NCBI RefSeq assembly: GCF_016862075.1
Contig: NZ_BOMG01000118.1
Coordinates: 1 to 63,637 of the forward strand
Direction: 5' to 3'
Source: Actinoplanes couchii
Lineage (GTDB): Bacteria; Actinomycetota; Actinomycetes; Mycobacteriales; Micromonosporaceae
Length of the DNA: 63,637 nt
Made by a program: the position numbers and the translations under genes. The notes below the pieces were generated by a model. It made no database searches. It was not told the DNA's origin and saw only the letters and a program-made list of their open reading frames with translations. Positions 51,547-61,042 of this stretch are shown in pieces. Position 1 is the first letter of the stretch; each line of letters opens with the position of its first letter.

Positions 51547-51627
51547 CCGGCCGGCACGACACCAGCCTCACACCGACGCCATCAAATCTGATTGACGGCG
51601 GCCGACCAAAGACCATGAGCGCCGGTG

Positions 51628-52167
51628 TCAATCAGAATCAGCCGGAGCACTACTCGCTATCTCGATCAACAGTGCTTCCACCTCCATCGAATCAAGCCCA
51701 CGGACCAGGTCATGGCCCTTGCCGTTTTCCAGGTCGAAGTCAACATCAAAACGAAATGCCGTTTGCGATGGACGAACGCTGGCGCCCCGATTGTTCGGGA
51801 ACTCGAAGTTCCACCAACTATGGTTCCGAGAACGGCTACCAGAGTCAGACACGTACTGCATGATTTCCATAATCGGGTACGCCTCCAGACAGGATGCGCC
51901 GAACGCCGCAGAGTATTGCGCAATCGACGTAAGGGTTCATCTCCGGTTCGCGGCGCCCACGTCGAACACTCCGATGAAGGTGCAGGTCTTGAACCAGTCG
52001 CGCTCGCCGCCGGTGGAGACCGCGGAGCTTTGAAGAGCTGTCACGACGCGCCCATCGGCCCGCCAACAGCCGTCCTGAGAATCCTGGCCGGATGTTCGTG
52101 GAGGAGCGCAGCCTGCCGTCCGGACGGCACAGCAACGCTCGACCTTCTCCGCGAGCAAAAGAGACAT
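51628..52167 (-). pseudogene. Unknown gene remnant with an in-frame TGA
   Basis: Two segments in the same frame, split by one TGA (51937-51939). The upstream part carries GGERDWFKTCTFIGVFDVG; the downstream part reads TSIAQYSAAFGASCLEAYP and NHSWWNFEFPNNRGASV. The composition looks like a real protein, so this is a probable pseudogene, not random sequence. No family recognised. Confidence 0.4.
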
Positions 52168-52182
52168 CTCTCCAGTTCATCG

Positions 52183-52305
52183 TTAACGTAAGGCAACCCG
52201 TATCTTCCCGTCGACAAACGCCTTCACCAGCATCAGGTTCAGCGCTCGTAGGTAGTCCGGGAGCAGCCGGCCGCATCCAAGGCACGGTAGGACTCGCTCA
52301 ACCAT
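52183..52305 (-). pseudogene. Short frame, probable C-terminal remnant
   Basis: 40 codons, starting MVERVLPCLGCGRLL and ending KAFVDGKIRVALR before TAA. Natural-looking but too short to assign. Confidence 0.25.
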
Positions 52306-52388
52306 CCGAGCACTCAGCCGTGAGGCACGCACGCACGCAGATCAGGCCGAACTCTGACCGCATCCGCACTGATCAGGGCTTCCAACGG

Positions 52389-52425
52389 CCGGGCTGACGG
52401 GATTTGAACCTGCGGCCCCTTGTGC
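52389..52425 (-). other. tRNA 3'-half fragment (possible attachment site)
   Basis: The minus strand reads a T-arm (GCAGG, loop TTCAAAT, CCCGT) followed by an acceptor-like CAGCCCG. It resembles the 3' end of a tRNA, perhaps tRNA-Pro. The T-stem has one mismatch, and no 5' half lies within 80 bases. tRNA 3' ends are common integration sites, so this may be an attL/attR scar of the island to its right. No second copy was seen in the window. Confidence 0.5.
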
Positions 52426-52888
52426 CAACACGCGGTTATCATCGACTTGTCATCGATCGCCGCAACTTGGGGTTGAACTGCACGAATACCTCCGGAGACC
52501 GGTCATCGTTTACCACCCAACGTTACCGTTCACGGGCAGTTCTGGGGGGTAACCGGGGGCCGCTGGCCCTGTGCACCTGCATGGCTATCGATCGGGCGCC
52601 GATTCGACCAGCCCGGATAGCGTTGCCTGCAGGTCTCCTGCCACCCCTCTGGCGCCGGCCCGCCCAGTGCGACGTACCACTCTGCAACAGCCCTCCCTTG
52701 TTCAACACTCGAGAGGCAGGAAAGCCCGATTCACCCCAGAACGACCGGCAAGACGCCCGACAGGAAGCAAGTTGGAAGCACCATCTGCTCAAGGACCGAC
52801 CAGAAAGGCCCGTTGTCTTACCGCACTGTTCCTTCACCCGCGGAGCACCTTGCCGGCTCCCGGCCACAAACCGTAGCCGGGCAAACTG

Positions 52889-55588
52889 TCAGGGGCAGTA
52901 CTCGCGGAGCAGAGACAGGAAGTTCTTCAACATGGTGACCGTTTCGTGGGGTAGGGGGTCGCCATTGAAGTGCATGATGTTGTTCCGTATTTCGCAGATG
53001 ATCCTAAGCTGTTGCGAGAACACCTTTCGGTCCAGTGGCCAACCAAGCGCAGCCCATGCATCGGGGTTCTCCAAGACTCGTTGGTAGTCGCCCATCGTCA
53101 ACCGGGAGAAGCCGTCGATCTGGCGTGTCCCGTCCGCGTCACAAAGCGTCTGAACCCGCTCGATATCGATGGACTCCTCAATGATCCAGCGAAGAGTCTG
53201 ATCGATCTCGCCGATGATGAAGAACGGCGACGTCATCATCCCATAGATCTGCACAACATCACTGGCAGTGACGATCCCCGAGATGGCATTATGCGGTCCC
53301 CGAACGAAGACGAAGTCATGAGCTGTAATCTTGGGCAAGACGTCGATTAGGTCATCCGCATAACTCACCTCCTCTGGCGGGATGACGGCGGCGGACAAAG
53401 GAGCGTCCCGCTTCTGGTGACGTGCCTTGGCGATCGACTTCCAAGTAACTGCGCCGCTTAGGTTCCGCTGCCCGGACATCACCGCCAGCTGCGAATAGTC
53501 GTGAAGCAGCATCGTCGTGATTGCCTGCTCGATCGTGGCCGCCGGTTTCACCGACTCGACGCCTAGACTCGCGGAGGGTAGGTTGCCGACCACCAGACCG
53601 CGCTCTGGCCGTTGCCGCATCTTCGAGGGCTCCGTCGCCTCGATGATCTCCGTCGTCTCGGGTGTCTCCCTCAGGGGACCACCCACGATGTCAGGTTCGG
53701 CGGTAGCCTGCGGCGAGGGGGCCGCGGCGACCGACACCTCGACCGTGACCTGTTCCTCTAAAGTGACCAGGCGGAAGTCCGGAGTTGTGACGAGACCGTG
53801 GTTTGAAAGATCAGTTTCGATTATTTCGATCAGCCGGGCGTCACGTCCGCGGGCGCCCCAAAGACCGATGAATTCCCGGACGCTGAGCGTGTGCGCCATG
53901 CCGGCATCCGCGTCCCGGCGCAATCTCCGCAGCTCGGCCAGGCACCTGACCCGATCTTCGGTCTCGCTACCCACCTCGGAGTCCGGCTCATCGGGGCTTC
54001 CCTGCTCCTCAGCATCGGCAGCTTTACGGAGGGCCGCGGACTCTTGGGCCAATCTGTCAAGGTCGTCCACAGCTGCGCTGAGCATCGTTTGTCGCAACTG
54101 GTCCAGGGGCGCGTCTTCTTCCTCCGTAACCCAGGCGGTCCACCCATTGACCGGATAACCTGCCACGGCTAATGCTGCGGCAGAAGGAGACGAGAACACT
54201 CGGCCGTCCAGGAAGCCGAGACCGCCGTCGTCACGCACCACTGCCGTCGTGACCGATCCGGTGCCGGGGGATTTGTACCTGAGGTATGCGCCAACCGACA
54301 GGACACCACCGGCCAGGAGATCCGACAGACGGAACCGTCGTGCGGTGAGACGGTGATGATCTTGCCGAGGTACCCGGTCGGCCGTAGCGAAGTGTCCTTC
54401 GTCCGTGACCCCGACCGCGTCAAAGACAGCGAAATAGGTTTTCTCGGTAGCATCGGGCGTCACCGCCCGCAGTGAGTCACCGGCGATGATTCGGGTCCCT
54501 CGACCCAACATCTGCTGGTACAACAGCTCCGACCTGATAGGCCGCAGGAAAACGAGACACTCCACGGCGGGTAAGTCGACGCCTGACGCCAACATATCGA
54601 CCGTGACGGCGATTCGGGGCTCCGGATCCCTGCGGAAGCGGTGCAGAATTTCCCGGGGGTTCACCACATGAGCGGTAATCTTCACCGCGAAGTCCGGCCC
54701 CTCCTCGAATACCCGCTGGCAAGCTTCAACGACGGCATCCGCGTGCGCGCTGCTCTTTGCAAATATCACCGTCTTCGGGACTATCGTCCGGTCCGGGAAG
54801 GCTTCCGAGAACAGCTTGTCCCGGAACTCCGTCACGACCTCCCGGATCGGCGCCCATGGTTCGTCTGACCTTACAGATGTCTCAAGCGCGTGCGTCAGAC
54901 GATAGATGCGAGGAGGGATGTTGTATTCGTCGGATAATGCTTGCTCGAAGGTATATCTCCAGAGCAGGTCCCCTCCGAACAAGTCGAGCGTCCGCTCATC
55001 AGCGCTGAAGCCGAAGGCGATAAGAGGAGCAGCTATCTTGTCCGAAAACTCGACCAGAGCGGATAGCGTTGCCCGTTGAGACTCGTAGACGAGAACAACG
55101 TCGATTCCGTCGAGGCCATCGTCGGCGAGCGGGGAATCTTGGTCACCTTGCGCATGGGCTTTCACGTGGCTCAGAAGGCGTTGGCTGGTGGCCACCACGA
55201 CGTTTCCCGGTACAGAGACACCGCCGACGTACTCATCGACGTAGAGCGACCCATCCAAACGACCGTGAGCACCAGCCGGGTGGTAACGGCGAAGAACGTC
55301 AAAGATGGCTGCCGTGTCCGACCTCAAATCGGTGACCACCAGGATCTTCCGTGCTCGCCTCGTCTCCACTAGTCGCGAGCACAGCTCAGCGATGATGATC
55401 GTCTTACCGAAGCCAACCGGCACCTGGAGCAGTGCCCGACGTGGATTCTCAGTGGCGAGAAACGCCATGACGGCTTCCACAGCTTGAGCCTGGGGCGGGC
55501 GGAGCAGAGCCTGCGCGGGTGACGAGGAACCCATGCGGTCTGGTGACGGCGTTGCCGAGTTGTTCTCATCGTGGATCGCCACCCACAC
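52889..55588 (-). CDS. SF2 helicase-RAMA-wHTH-CBS-HEPN fusion protein
   Basis: An 899-residue multidomain protein. SF2/ResIII-type helicase at about 30-400: Walker A PVGFGKT (57-63), motif VI MLGRGTRI (360-367). The DExx box reads VYESQ (167-171), with Tyr in place of the usual Asp. RAMA-like domain at about 413-487 (RRFRLSDLLAGGVL, GRVFSSPSAAA). Linker with acidic stretch; wHTH-like segment at about 565-612 (SVREFIGLWGARGRDARLIEI). CBS pair at about 673-785 (IEQAITTMLLHDYSQLAV, GIVTASDVVQIYG). HEPN-like C terminus with RNNIMH at 868-873, the Rx4H RNase motif. This is a helicase joined to an RNase effector. Divergent from the 529-residue/PLD pair. GTG 55588 start; ATG 55534 is possible. Confidence 0.75.
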   Translation of the reverse strand: MWVAIHDENNSATPSPDRMGSSSPAQALLRPPQAQAVEAVMAFLATENPRRALLQVPVGFGKTIIIAELCSRLVETRRARKILVVTDLRSDTAAIFDVLRRYHPAGAHGRLDGSLYVDEYVGGVSVPGNVVVATSQRLLSHVKAHAQGDQDSPLADDGLDGIDVVLVYESQRATLSALVEFSDKIAAPLIAFGFSADERTLDLFGGDLLWRYTFEQALSDEYNIPPRIYRLTHALETSVRSDEPWAPIREVVTEFRDKLFSEAFPDRTIVPKTVIFAKSSAHADAVVEACQRVFEEGPDFAVKITAHVVNPREILHRFRRDPEPRIAVTVDMLASGVDLPAVECLVFLRPIRSELLYQQMLGRGTRIIAGDSLRAVTPDATEKTYFAVFDAVGVTDEGHFATADRVPRQDHHRLTARRFRLSDLLAGGVLSVGAYLRYKSPGTGSVTTAVVRDDGGLGFLDGRVFSSPSAAALAVAGYPVNGWTAWVTEEEDAPLDQLRQTMLSAAVDDLDRLAQESAALRKAADAEEQGSPDEPDSEVGSETEDRVRCLAELRRLRRDADAGMAHTLSVREFIGLWGARGRDARLIEIIETDLSNHGLVTTPDFRLVTLEEQVTVEVSVAAAPSPQATAEPDIVGGPLRETPETTEIIEATEPSKMRQRPERGLVVGNLPSASLGVESVKPAATIEQAITTMLLHDYSQLAVMSGQRNLSGAVTWKSIAKARHQKRDAPLSAAVIPPEEVSYADDLIDVLPKITAHDFVFVRGPHNAISGIVTASDVVQIYGMMTSPFFIIGEIDQTLRWIIEESIDIERVQTLCDADGTRQIDGFSRLTMGDYQRVLENPDAWAALGWPLDRKVFSQQLRIICEIRNNIMHFNGDPLPHETVTMLKNFLSLLREYCP

Positions 55589-55908
55589 AGCCTACGGACT
55601 TCACGACCACGGCGACGATACCCAACCGCTTGCTACACCGCCGACGGCTGGCCAGCCTGCGCGTGATCGCGCGACAAGACGCTCCGGAGGCAAAAGCTGG
55701 TCCACGTAAACCGCTGACCAGAAGAGCGATTCAGCCCTGGTCAGAGGATGACACCTGACGTTGCTGAACGCCGTGCGACCCCCGCCGTGACCGCCCCATC
55801 TGGCTCTCCATCGATCATCAAATTTGGGGAGCCTGTGATCTCCATCCGGGTGCGGCGGAAACTGGTAGTCCCTTTGATCGAGCGCTCGCCGGGCGGCTCC
55901 CAACCTGC
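55589..55908. promoter_or_regulatory. Divergent promoter region of the helicase and PLD units
   Basis: 320 bases between the divergent units. No convincing -10/-35 pair or palindrome was found by eye; shared control is suggested only by position. Confidence 0.35.
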
Positions 55909-57498
55909 ATGAGTCAGGCGATGCCTCTGTTCTGTCCGACGCTGCTTTCTCGGGACGCCTATGGTGGATCCGTGGTTGTTCTTCTGGGGCCGGCATGGAG
56001 CACCGAGGCGGCACCGCTCATCGATCAAGGCCGGTTCCCTCTTGGCGTGGAAAGCGCGACGCTGAGCAATGCGAGGCGTCTCGCGCCGTTGGTCAACTCC
56101 GGCACCGCTCATGCCCGGTACTACTTGCTGCATGCCGTGGTCGCGTCCGGCTTCCCCGCAGCGCTCGGCGAGACTGACGCACTCGCCGCCGGACGTGACC
56201 GAGTTCGCCGGGCGGAAGTGGTGTTGGCTGCGGCAAGTCTGCGTCACGCCGCCGCCCATCCCGACGAGCATGCCGCCCCCTTGCCGTACCGCGACCCGCA
56301 CGGAACCCGCGTGATCGCCGAACGCCTCGGTAGCGGGCTCATTGACGTCCCGTCCTCGGCTGCCGAGTACTCGTCACAGACTGGCGGCTTCCTGTCCGTC
56401 TACCGCGGCGCGGAGATCGAGGCCGGGTTGCTCGATTCGGCGAACGGAACCTTGCTACCGGGATCGGTTGCGCTCCCGGAATCCGAGCTGGCCGCCGTGC
56501 GTTCACTGATTACGTGGGCCGCTGAAGATCAGCTCAGCACTGATCAACTCGACCAGGTGCTTCCCGGAGCCTGCCTATGCCAGGTGCGATCCGGCAACGA
56601 GCGAGATTTGCTGAGTGCCATCCTTTTCGGTACTGACGGTGATCTGGTCCCGGCACCGAGGGCGGTACAGCAAGCCCGCGCCCGCACGGCTGCGACAGCA
56701 CGGCTGGTGCTACACGCCCACGACGGCCAGGATCCGTATATCGGTACCCGGTTGGCAATGACTCAGCTCTGCTACACGTCTGAGCGGCTTGCTCAACTGA
56801 GTGATCCCCGACTGCTCGACTGGGCGCTCTCCTGGCGCGGCGCTCTACTTCGCAACGCTAGCGTCACGGCATGGCGGTGGCTGTGGTGGTGGCTGACCGA
56901 GTGCCTCGCGGAGAAACCCCGAAGCCGTGAGGCACTCGGCGAGGCGCTGGCCGAGGCCTTGGTCGCCAGCGCCGGGCACGACGGCAACGTCGTGAAGTCG
57001 CTCACCACAGATCTTCCGCCACACCGGGAGGGAGATTGCATCCGCGACGTGGAGGGCGATCTGCTCTACCCCAATGGTGCCGAGAGTGATGACCCGTGGG
57101 CGTACGTCCAGGTGCTCGCGCTGGGAGCCCGGCGGCTACCCGAACTGACCGGGCCGGAGTTGCGTTCGTTCACCGAGTTCGGGGAACTCGGTCCCAGCTA
57201 TGTACGCAACCTGCTGGAGAACGCAGGTCGGCTCTCGGTTGCGGAGTTCGGCCGTGATCTGGTCGATCGGCTACTCCGGCAAGCCATGGAGATCAGTCAC
57301 CGGCGGGTGCGCTGGGAAGCGGGCCGGCTACGAATCCCGACGCGGCTGCGGGAGGTCGGCGAGGTCTTGGACCTTGCCGGCACCGAGGGAAGCGTCGCGC
57401 CGGGCCTGCGGCTGGAACGCATGCGCCAGATCTTGGAGGAACTCGGCTACCTCACCCTCGACAACGACGCTCTGGCAGTACGGCGGTGGATCGAGTGA
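55909..57498 (+). CDS. Unknown protein paired with PLD nuclease, defence-locus candidate
   Basis: A 529-residue protein. No domain recognised with confidence. Its N-terminal third has the pattern of proteins that accompany PLD nucleases in putative defence loci (TAHARYYLLHAVVASG, RRAEVVLAAASLRHAA, TGGFLSVYRGAEIEAGLL). It may be related to DUF6361-type proteins, but I cannot confirm this. The C-terminal part is helical with a Trp-rich run (WRWLWWWLTE). ATG 55909 is used. Its stop overlaps the PLD gene start. Confidence 0.65.
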   Translation: MSQAMPLFCPTLLSRDAYGGSVVVLLGPAWSTEAAPLIDQGRFPLGVESATLSNARRLAPLVNSGTAHARYYLLHAVVASGFPAALGETDALAAGRDRVRRAEVVLAAASLRHAAAHPDEHAAPLPYRDPHGTRVIAERLGSGLIDVPSSAAEYSSQTGGFLSVYRGAEIEAGLLDSANGTLLPGSVALPESELAAVRSLITWAAEDQLSTDQLDQVLPGACLCQVRSGNERDLLSAILFGTDGDLVPAPRAVQQARARTAATARLVLHAHDGQDPYIGTRLAMTQLCYTSERLAQLSDPRLLDWALSWRGALLRNASVTAWRWLWWWLTECLAEKPRSREALGEALAEALVASAGHDGNVVKSLTTDLPPHREGDCIRDVEGDLLYPNGAESDDPWAYVQVLALGARRLPELTGPELRSFTEFGELGPSYVRNLLENAGRLSVAEFGRDLVDRLLRQAMEISHRRVRWEAGRLRIPTRLREVGEVLDLAGTEGSVAPGLRLERMRQILEELGYLTLDNDALAVRRWIE

Positions 57499-60035
57499 AC
57501 GAACGCTGGAGTGACGTTCTGCAGCCCGGCAGCGCCCCACCGGCGCTGCTACGTACCCGTGTCGTCGATGCCGAAGAGGTGCTGGTCCTCAGCTACACCG
57601 CAGACCTGAGGTTCTTCGAGCGCATCGGTCTCTCGGAGGCCCGCGCCGCGGGAGCCCGGGTCACCGTCGTGCACGACCTGGCCGCTGACCTGGTGCCCGC
57701 GGCCGATGTACATCACGCCGGCGTTCACTACACCGATGTCCCGGTACGATGCCGCGGCAACGGCGAGTTCCACCCCAAGCTCGTCGTCATCGCCGGGCCG
57801 GAACGCGCGATCGTCTCGATCGGCTCGGGCAACGTCACCGCGAGCGGATGGCACCACAACGGTGAGCTTTGGACGACCCTGGCCGCGGACTCCGGTGAGT
57901 GGCCAGACACGTTCCACGAACTGGCTGACTGGCTGCTGGAGCTACCACGATTTCTCTACATCGACAGGTTCGGTGCAGGGCGGATCGCGGCGGCCGCCGC
58001 CACGCTGACCCGTCACCCAGCGCGAAGTACGGGGCCACGACTGGTACACAACCTGCACACCCCGATCACCGAACAGCTTCCCGCCCCTACCGGGCAGGTG
58101 ACGGACCTACTGTTCGCGAGCCCGTTCGTGGACCGCCAGGCGGCTGCACTTCGTCGGCTCAGTACGCACTTCGCTGCCGAACAGATCACCTTCGCCGTCA
58201 CCGCCAATGCCACTGCGGATCCCGACGTGATGGTCACCTGGGCGGACGAGGGTGGCGCCGACCTGTACGCCATCGCCGACACCCGCTACTACCACGGCAA
58301 ACTCGTCCAATGGAGCGATGGCGACGGGACACATGCACTGGTCGGCAGCGCCAACACCACCGCCGCCGCCATGCTCCGGACCACCGGCGACAAACACGGC
58401 AACTGCGAACTCGCCCTGCTGTGCCAGATCGGCGACGGGGACCTGGCACCCCCGCTCGGCGAGTCCCTCGATGACGCTGATGCCGTCCGCAAAATAGTCG
58501 CCGAACCACAACCCGAGACAGCCCGGGATCCAGAAACACCACGACTACTCCGCGCGATCCTCGACGGATCCGGTGTGCTCGTCACCGTCGTGGCCGACAG
58601 CCCAGGAGCCATCCGCGACCTGCTGCTCGAGAACCAGGAGCCCCACGCACTGACGCTGACCGGCAGCGACGAGCGTGTACACCGGTTACGAGCCGAGGTC
58701 ACCGATACCGGTGGCTCCCTGTGTCACGTCGCACTGAACGACGGCAGCATGATCGGCCCGGTAAGAGTCACCGACCCGATCGCCGTCGTCATCCGCCCCG
58801 GCACGGTCAGCCCACTTGAGGACCACCACCTGACCGATGTTCTCGGGGACCGGCGGCTAAGCGAGCGGCTGTTCGAAGCCTTGAAGAAACTCGCCGCAGT
58901 TCGACCCACCGCACCGGACGCATCCCGCGCCGGAACGGGGCAGGAGTCAGGCGAATGGCGCCAGGCCGCCGAACGTACGGTCGGGTCCGCTCTCGTACGC
59001 CTTGCTCTCGGCTACGCCGCCATCACCGGTACTGCTGAGGGCTCAGACGAAGGCTTCGACGCCGGCGACGTCGTCGATGAGACCGACAACGACGACGATG
59101 GCATCGACCTGTTCGACGACGAGGACGAACACGACACGGGACTCGGCGACCCACTTACCGCCTCCGGTGATCCCGTGACCGGATTTCTCACCGATCCCGT
59201 CACCGCGGCCAGGCTCGCCCGCAGAATCGACACGCTCCTACCGCAGACACCTGAGTGGCACACCGGAGCCCTACTGGCTCTGCTGCGTGTCGCCTTCCTC
59301 GTGGCCGCTGGCGGTGGATGGCCCACACTCGACCAGTTCGTCTCCGTACTGCTCCGCGTCGCCGAGGCAACACCAGAGGATGACGACGTAAAGGAGGCAC
59401 GCAACGCGGCCGTCCTGGTCGGGCTCGCAATTCTCGCCAGCGAGGTCACCGGTTGGGACGACACCACCGACGCTATAGTCGATGCCTTCGAACGGTGCCA
59501 GGCCCTCGCTGCGGTCGACCCAGCCGACATCGACAACGAGCGGGTCACCCACTACTGCGCAGACCTTCACATCGGGTTCGGCGTCACCCTCACCGCCGAC
59601 TCGCTGATCGACGCCAGCCCGTACCTGCTGACTTCCAGTCTTGTCGAACGGGCCATCGAGTCGATCGGCACGGAGTACCGCGACCTCACGCTCGCCGCAC
59701 CCCGACTGCTGCGCATCCGCTCCGGCGGCAACCCCTACGGAGCGGCCATGCGGCTCCTGACCCGCGTCGCCCATCTGGCACCGGTCGCCGTCTACGCCAC
59801 CAGTACGAGAGGCCAGGTCTACGCCGTATGGCAGCCCAAGATTCTCACCCTTCAGCGATACGCCGCGAACGGCAACCCGATCACCGGCAGCCGCCACCGA
59901 CTCGCTGTCGGGCCAGGAGCCCACATCGAAGCGTCACCACCCGGGACCTTCGAAACCTGGCGCGGGTCGTTGCCTGCGGACCTGGCGGACCAGTTGCGGC
60001 AGGCGAATCTCCTGTCTCATGCCACCCCGGCATGA
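57495..60035 (+). CDS. Large protein with two PLD-type HxK motifs
   Basis: An 846-residue protein (GTG 57495, overlapping the previous stop by 4 nt; GTG 57486 is an alternative). Two PLD half-sites: FHPK (about 92-95) followed by GSGNVT, and YYHGK (about 265-269) followed by GSANTT; together these form one PLD active site of the nuclease type. A long C-terminal region (about 340-846) is unknown and contains a very acidic stretch (about 520-555, DETDNDDDGIDLFDDEDE). Probably a nuclease of a defence system together with the preceding protein. Confidence 0.75.
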   Translation: MNERWSDVLQPGSAPPALLRTRVVDAEEVLVLSYTADLRFFERIGLSEARAAGARVTVVHDLAADLVPAADVHHAGVHYTDVPVRCRGNGEFHPKLVVIAGPERAIVSIGSGNVTASGWHHNGELWTTLAADSGEWPDTFHELADWLLELPRFLYIDRFGAGRIAAAAATLTRHPARSTGPRLVHNLHTPITEQLPAPTGQVTDLLFASPFVDRQAAALRRLSTHFAAEQITFAVTANATADPDVMVTWADEGGADLYAIADTRYYHGKLVQWSDGDGTHALVGSANTTAAAMLRTTGDKHGNCELALLCQIGDGDLAPPLGESLDDADAVRKIVAEPQPETARDPETPRLLRAILDGSGVLVTVVADSPGAIRDLLLENQEPHALTLTGSDERVHRLRAEVTDTGGSLCHVALNDGSMIGPVRVTDPIAVVIRPGTVSPLEDHHLTDVLGDRRLSERLFEALKKLAAVRPTAPDASRAGTGQESGEWRQAAERTVGSALVRLALGYAAITGTAEGSDEGFDAGDVVDETDNDDDGIDLFDDEDEHDTGLGDPLTASGDPVTGFLTDPVTAARLARRIDTLLPQTPEWHTGALLALLRVAFLVAAGGGWPTLDQFVSVLLRVAEATPEDDDVKEARNAAVLVGLAILASEVTGWDDTTDAIVDAFERCQALAAVDPADIDNERVTHYCADLHIGFGVTLTADSLIDASPYLLTSSLVERAIESIGTEYRDLTLAAPRLLRIRSGGNPYGAAMRLLTRVAHLAPVAVYATSTRGQVYAVWQPKILTLQRYAANGNPITGSRHRLAVGPGAHIEASPPGTFETWRGSLPADLADQLRQANLLSHATPA

Positions 60036-60123
60036 GGTGCCGATCCCCCGCTCTCCTTTCGACTGTTACAACATTGAGGGACATCATCTCGCTACCGACA
60101 CTTCCGCATGCAAGATTGGAGCG

Positions 60124-60615
60124 GTGGGCAGCAACGAGGTTGACCAGGCAATTCAGCGGCTGTCTGAAGCTGCATCGTCGCTCACCCTCGACCAACGCCT
60201 GCGAATCGCCGCGCTGTTAGCCAAGCCAGCTGTAGCGGCACAAAACAATCCACTCCAAGACGCCGCATCCAGCCAAGCCACGCTCGACGCCCTCCTGCTC
60301 ACCGTCGAAGAAGCAGCCGAACTGCTGAAGATCGGCCGCACCACCGTCTACGACCTCATGAAAACCGGCCAATTGAACAGCACCATGATCGGACGACTCC
60401 GACGGCTCCGCTACATCGATCTGCCGCATACCTCGACGAGATCAGCCCGAACGGCCCACGCTGAAGCGCCACCCCTCCCGCCAAGATCAATACCAGATCA
60501 GCTCACGAGAACCGAGGCAGCACCGCCGATCGGGCGTCACATGACCTGCCTGAATTACGCTGCCATGATCGTCTCACTGCTCCGCCGATCCTCCGCCACG
60601 CCCAGGTCGGCGTAA
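60124..60615 (+). CDS. Excisionase-like HTH protein with frameshifted C terminus
   Basis: A 163-residue frame. The excisionase/MerR-like HTH is complete: LLTVEEAAELLKIGRTTVYDLMKTG and then GRLRRLRYIDL. Family members continue with AYLDEISPNGPR and stop. That tail is present here but one frame away (60427-60464), so a single-base indel near 60425 changes the end. No integrase gene lies beside it. GTG 60124 is chosen because the natural N terminus starts there. Confidence 0.7.
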   Translation: MGSNEVDQAIQRLSEAASSLTLDQRLRIAALLAKPAVAAQNNPLQDAASSQATLDALLLTVEEAAELLKIGRTTVYDLMKTGQLNSTMIGRLRRLRYIDLPHTSTRSARTAHAEAPPLPPRSIPDQLTRTEAAPPIGRHMTCLNYAAMIVSLLRRSSATPRSA

Positions 60616-61042
60616 TACTGGGCCCTGATCAACGGCCGCTTCCACGTAACGGCCGCAATCGACCACGCGACCCACCGGATCCGGATCACCGCGCACCCGG
60701 CTGCCACCTGAATGATTCCGAGCGGCCGCAACCCGGCAACGGGCTCCGAGAACTCCGGCTTCCCGGTCAAGTACCCGCTCCTGCTCATCAGTGCTGGGTA
60801 CAAGATCGTAAGCGGAGAGCGCCCAGTTCGCCCCGGCCCACGCAGTCGATCAGCTTCCGAAGTGCTGCCACGATCGGCGCCGGGTCATCCCTGTCGTGAT
60901 GTCCATCCTCCGCCGAACCCCTCCCCGGATGCGATCCGCACCGCTGCATCGACCGGAAGGCATCAATACGGCTTTCCGCGCTTGATGACATTTATGCGAC
61001 TAGTTGTTCACAAGTGACCTGCTGACATGATAATTCACTACG
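60616..61042. other. Intergenic stretch, fragments only
   Basis: 427 bases. On the minus strand a 82-codon frame (60555-60803, QVAAGCAVIRIRWVAWSIAAV) could encode a small membrane protein, and another frame reads PIVAALRKLIDCVGRGELGA, but neither has support. Possible remnant DNA of the island. Confidence 0.35.

Larger units (their letters stand above)
51547..52888. other. 1.3-kb region of gene debris at the island edge
   Basis: No intact gene of normal length. It holds a broken frame on the minus strand (51628-52167), a short frame of 40 codons (52183-52305) and the 3' half of a tRNA (52389-52425). GC is visibly lower than in the flanks. This looks like the degenerate edge of an integrated element. 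Confidence 0.6.

Noticed and set aside
52889..60035. DISARM or type I restriction-modification system
   Set aside because: There is no methyltransferase or specificity subunit, no DUF1998 (DrmB) protein, and the helicase has an unusual CBS-HEPN tail.
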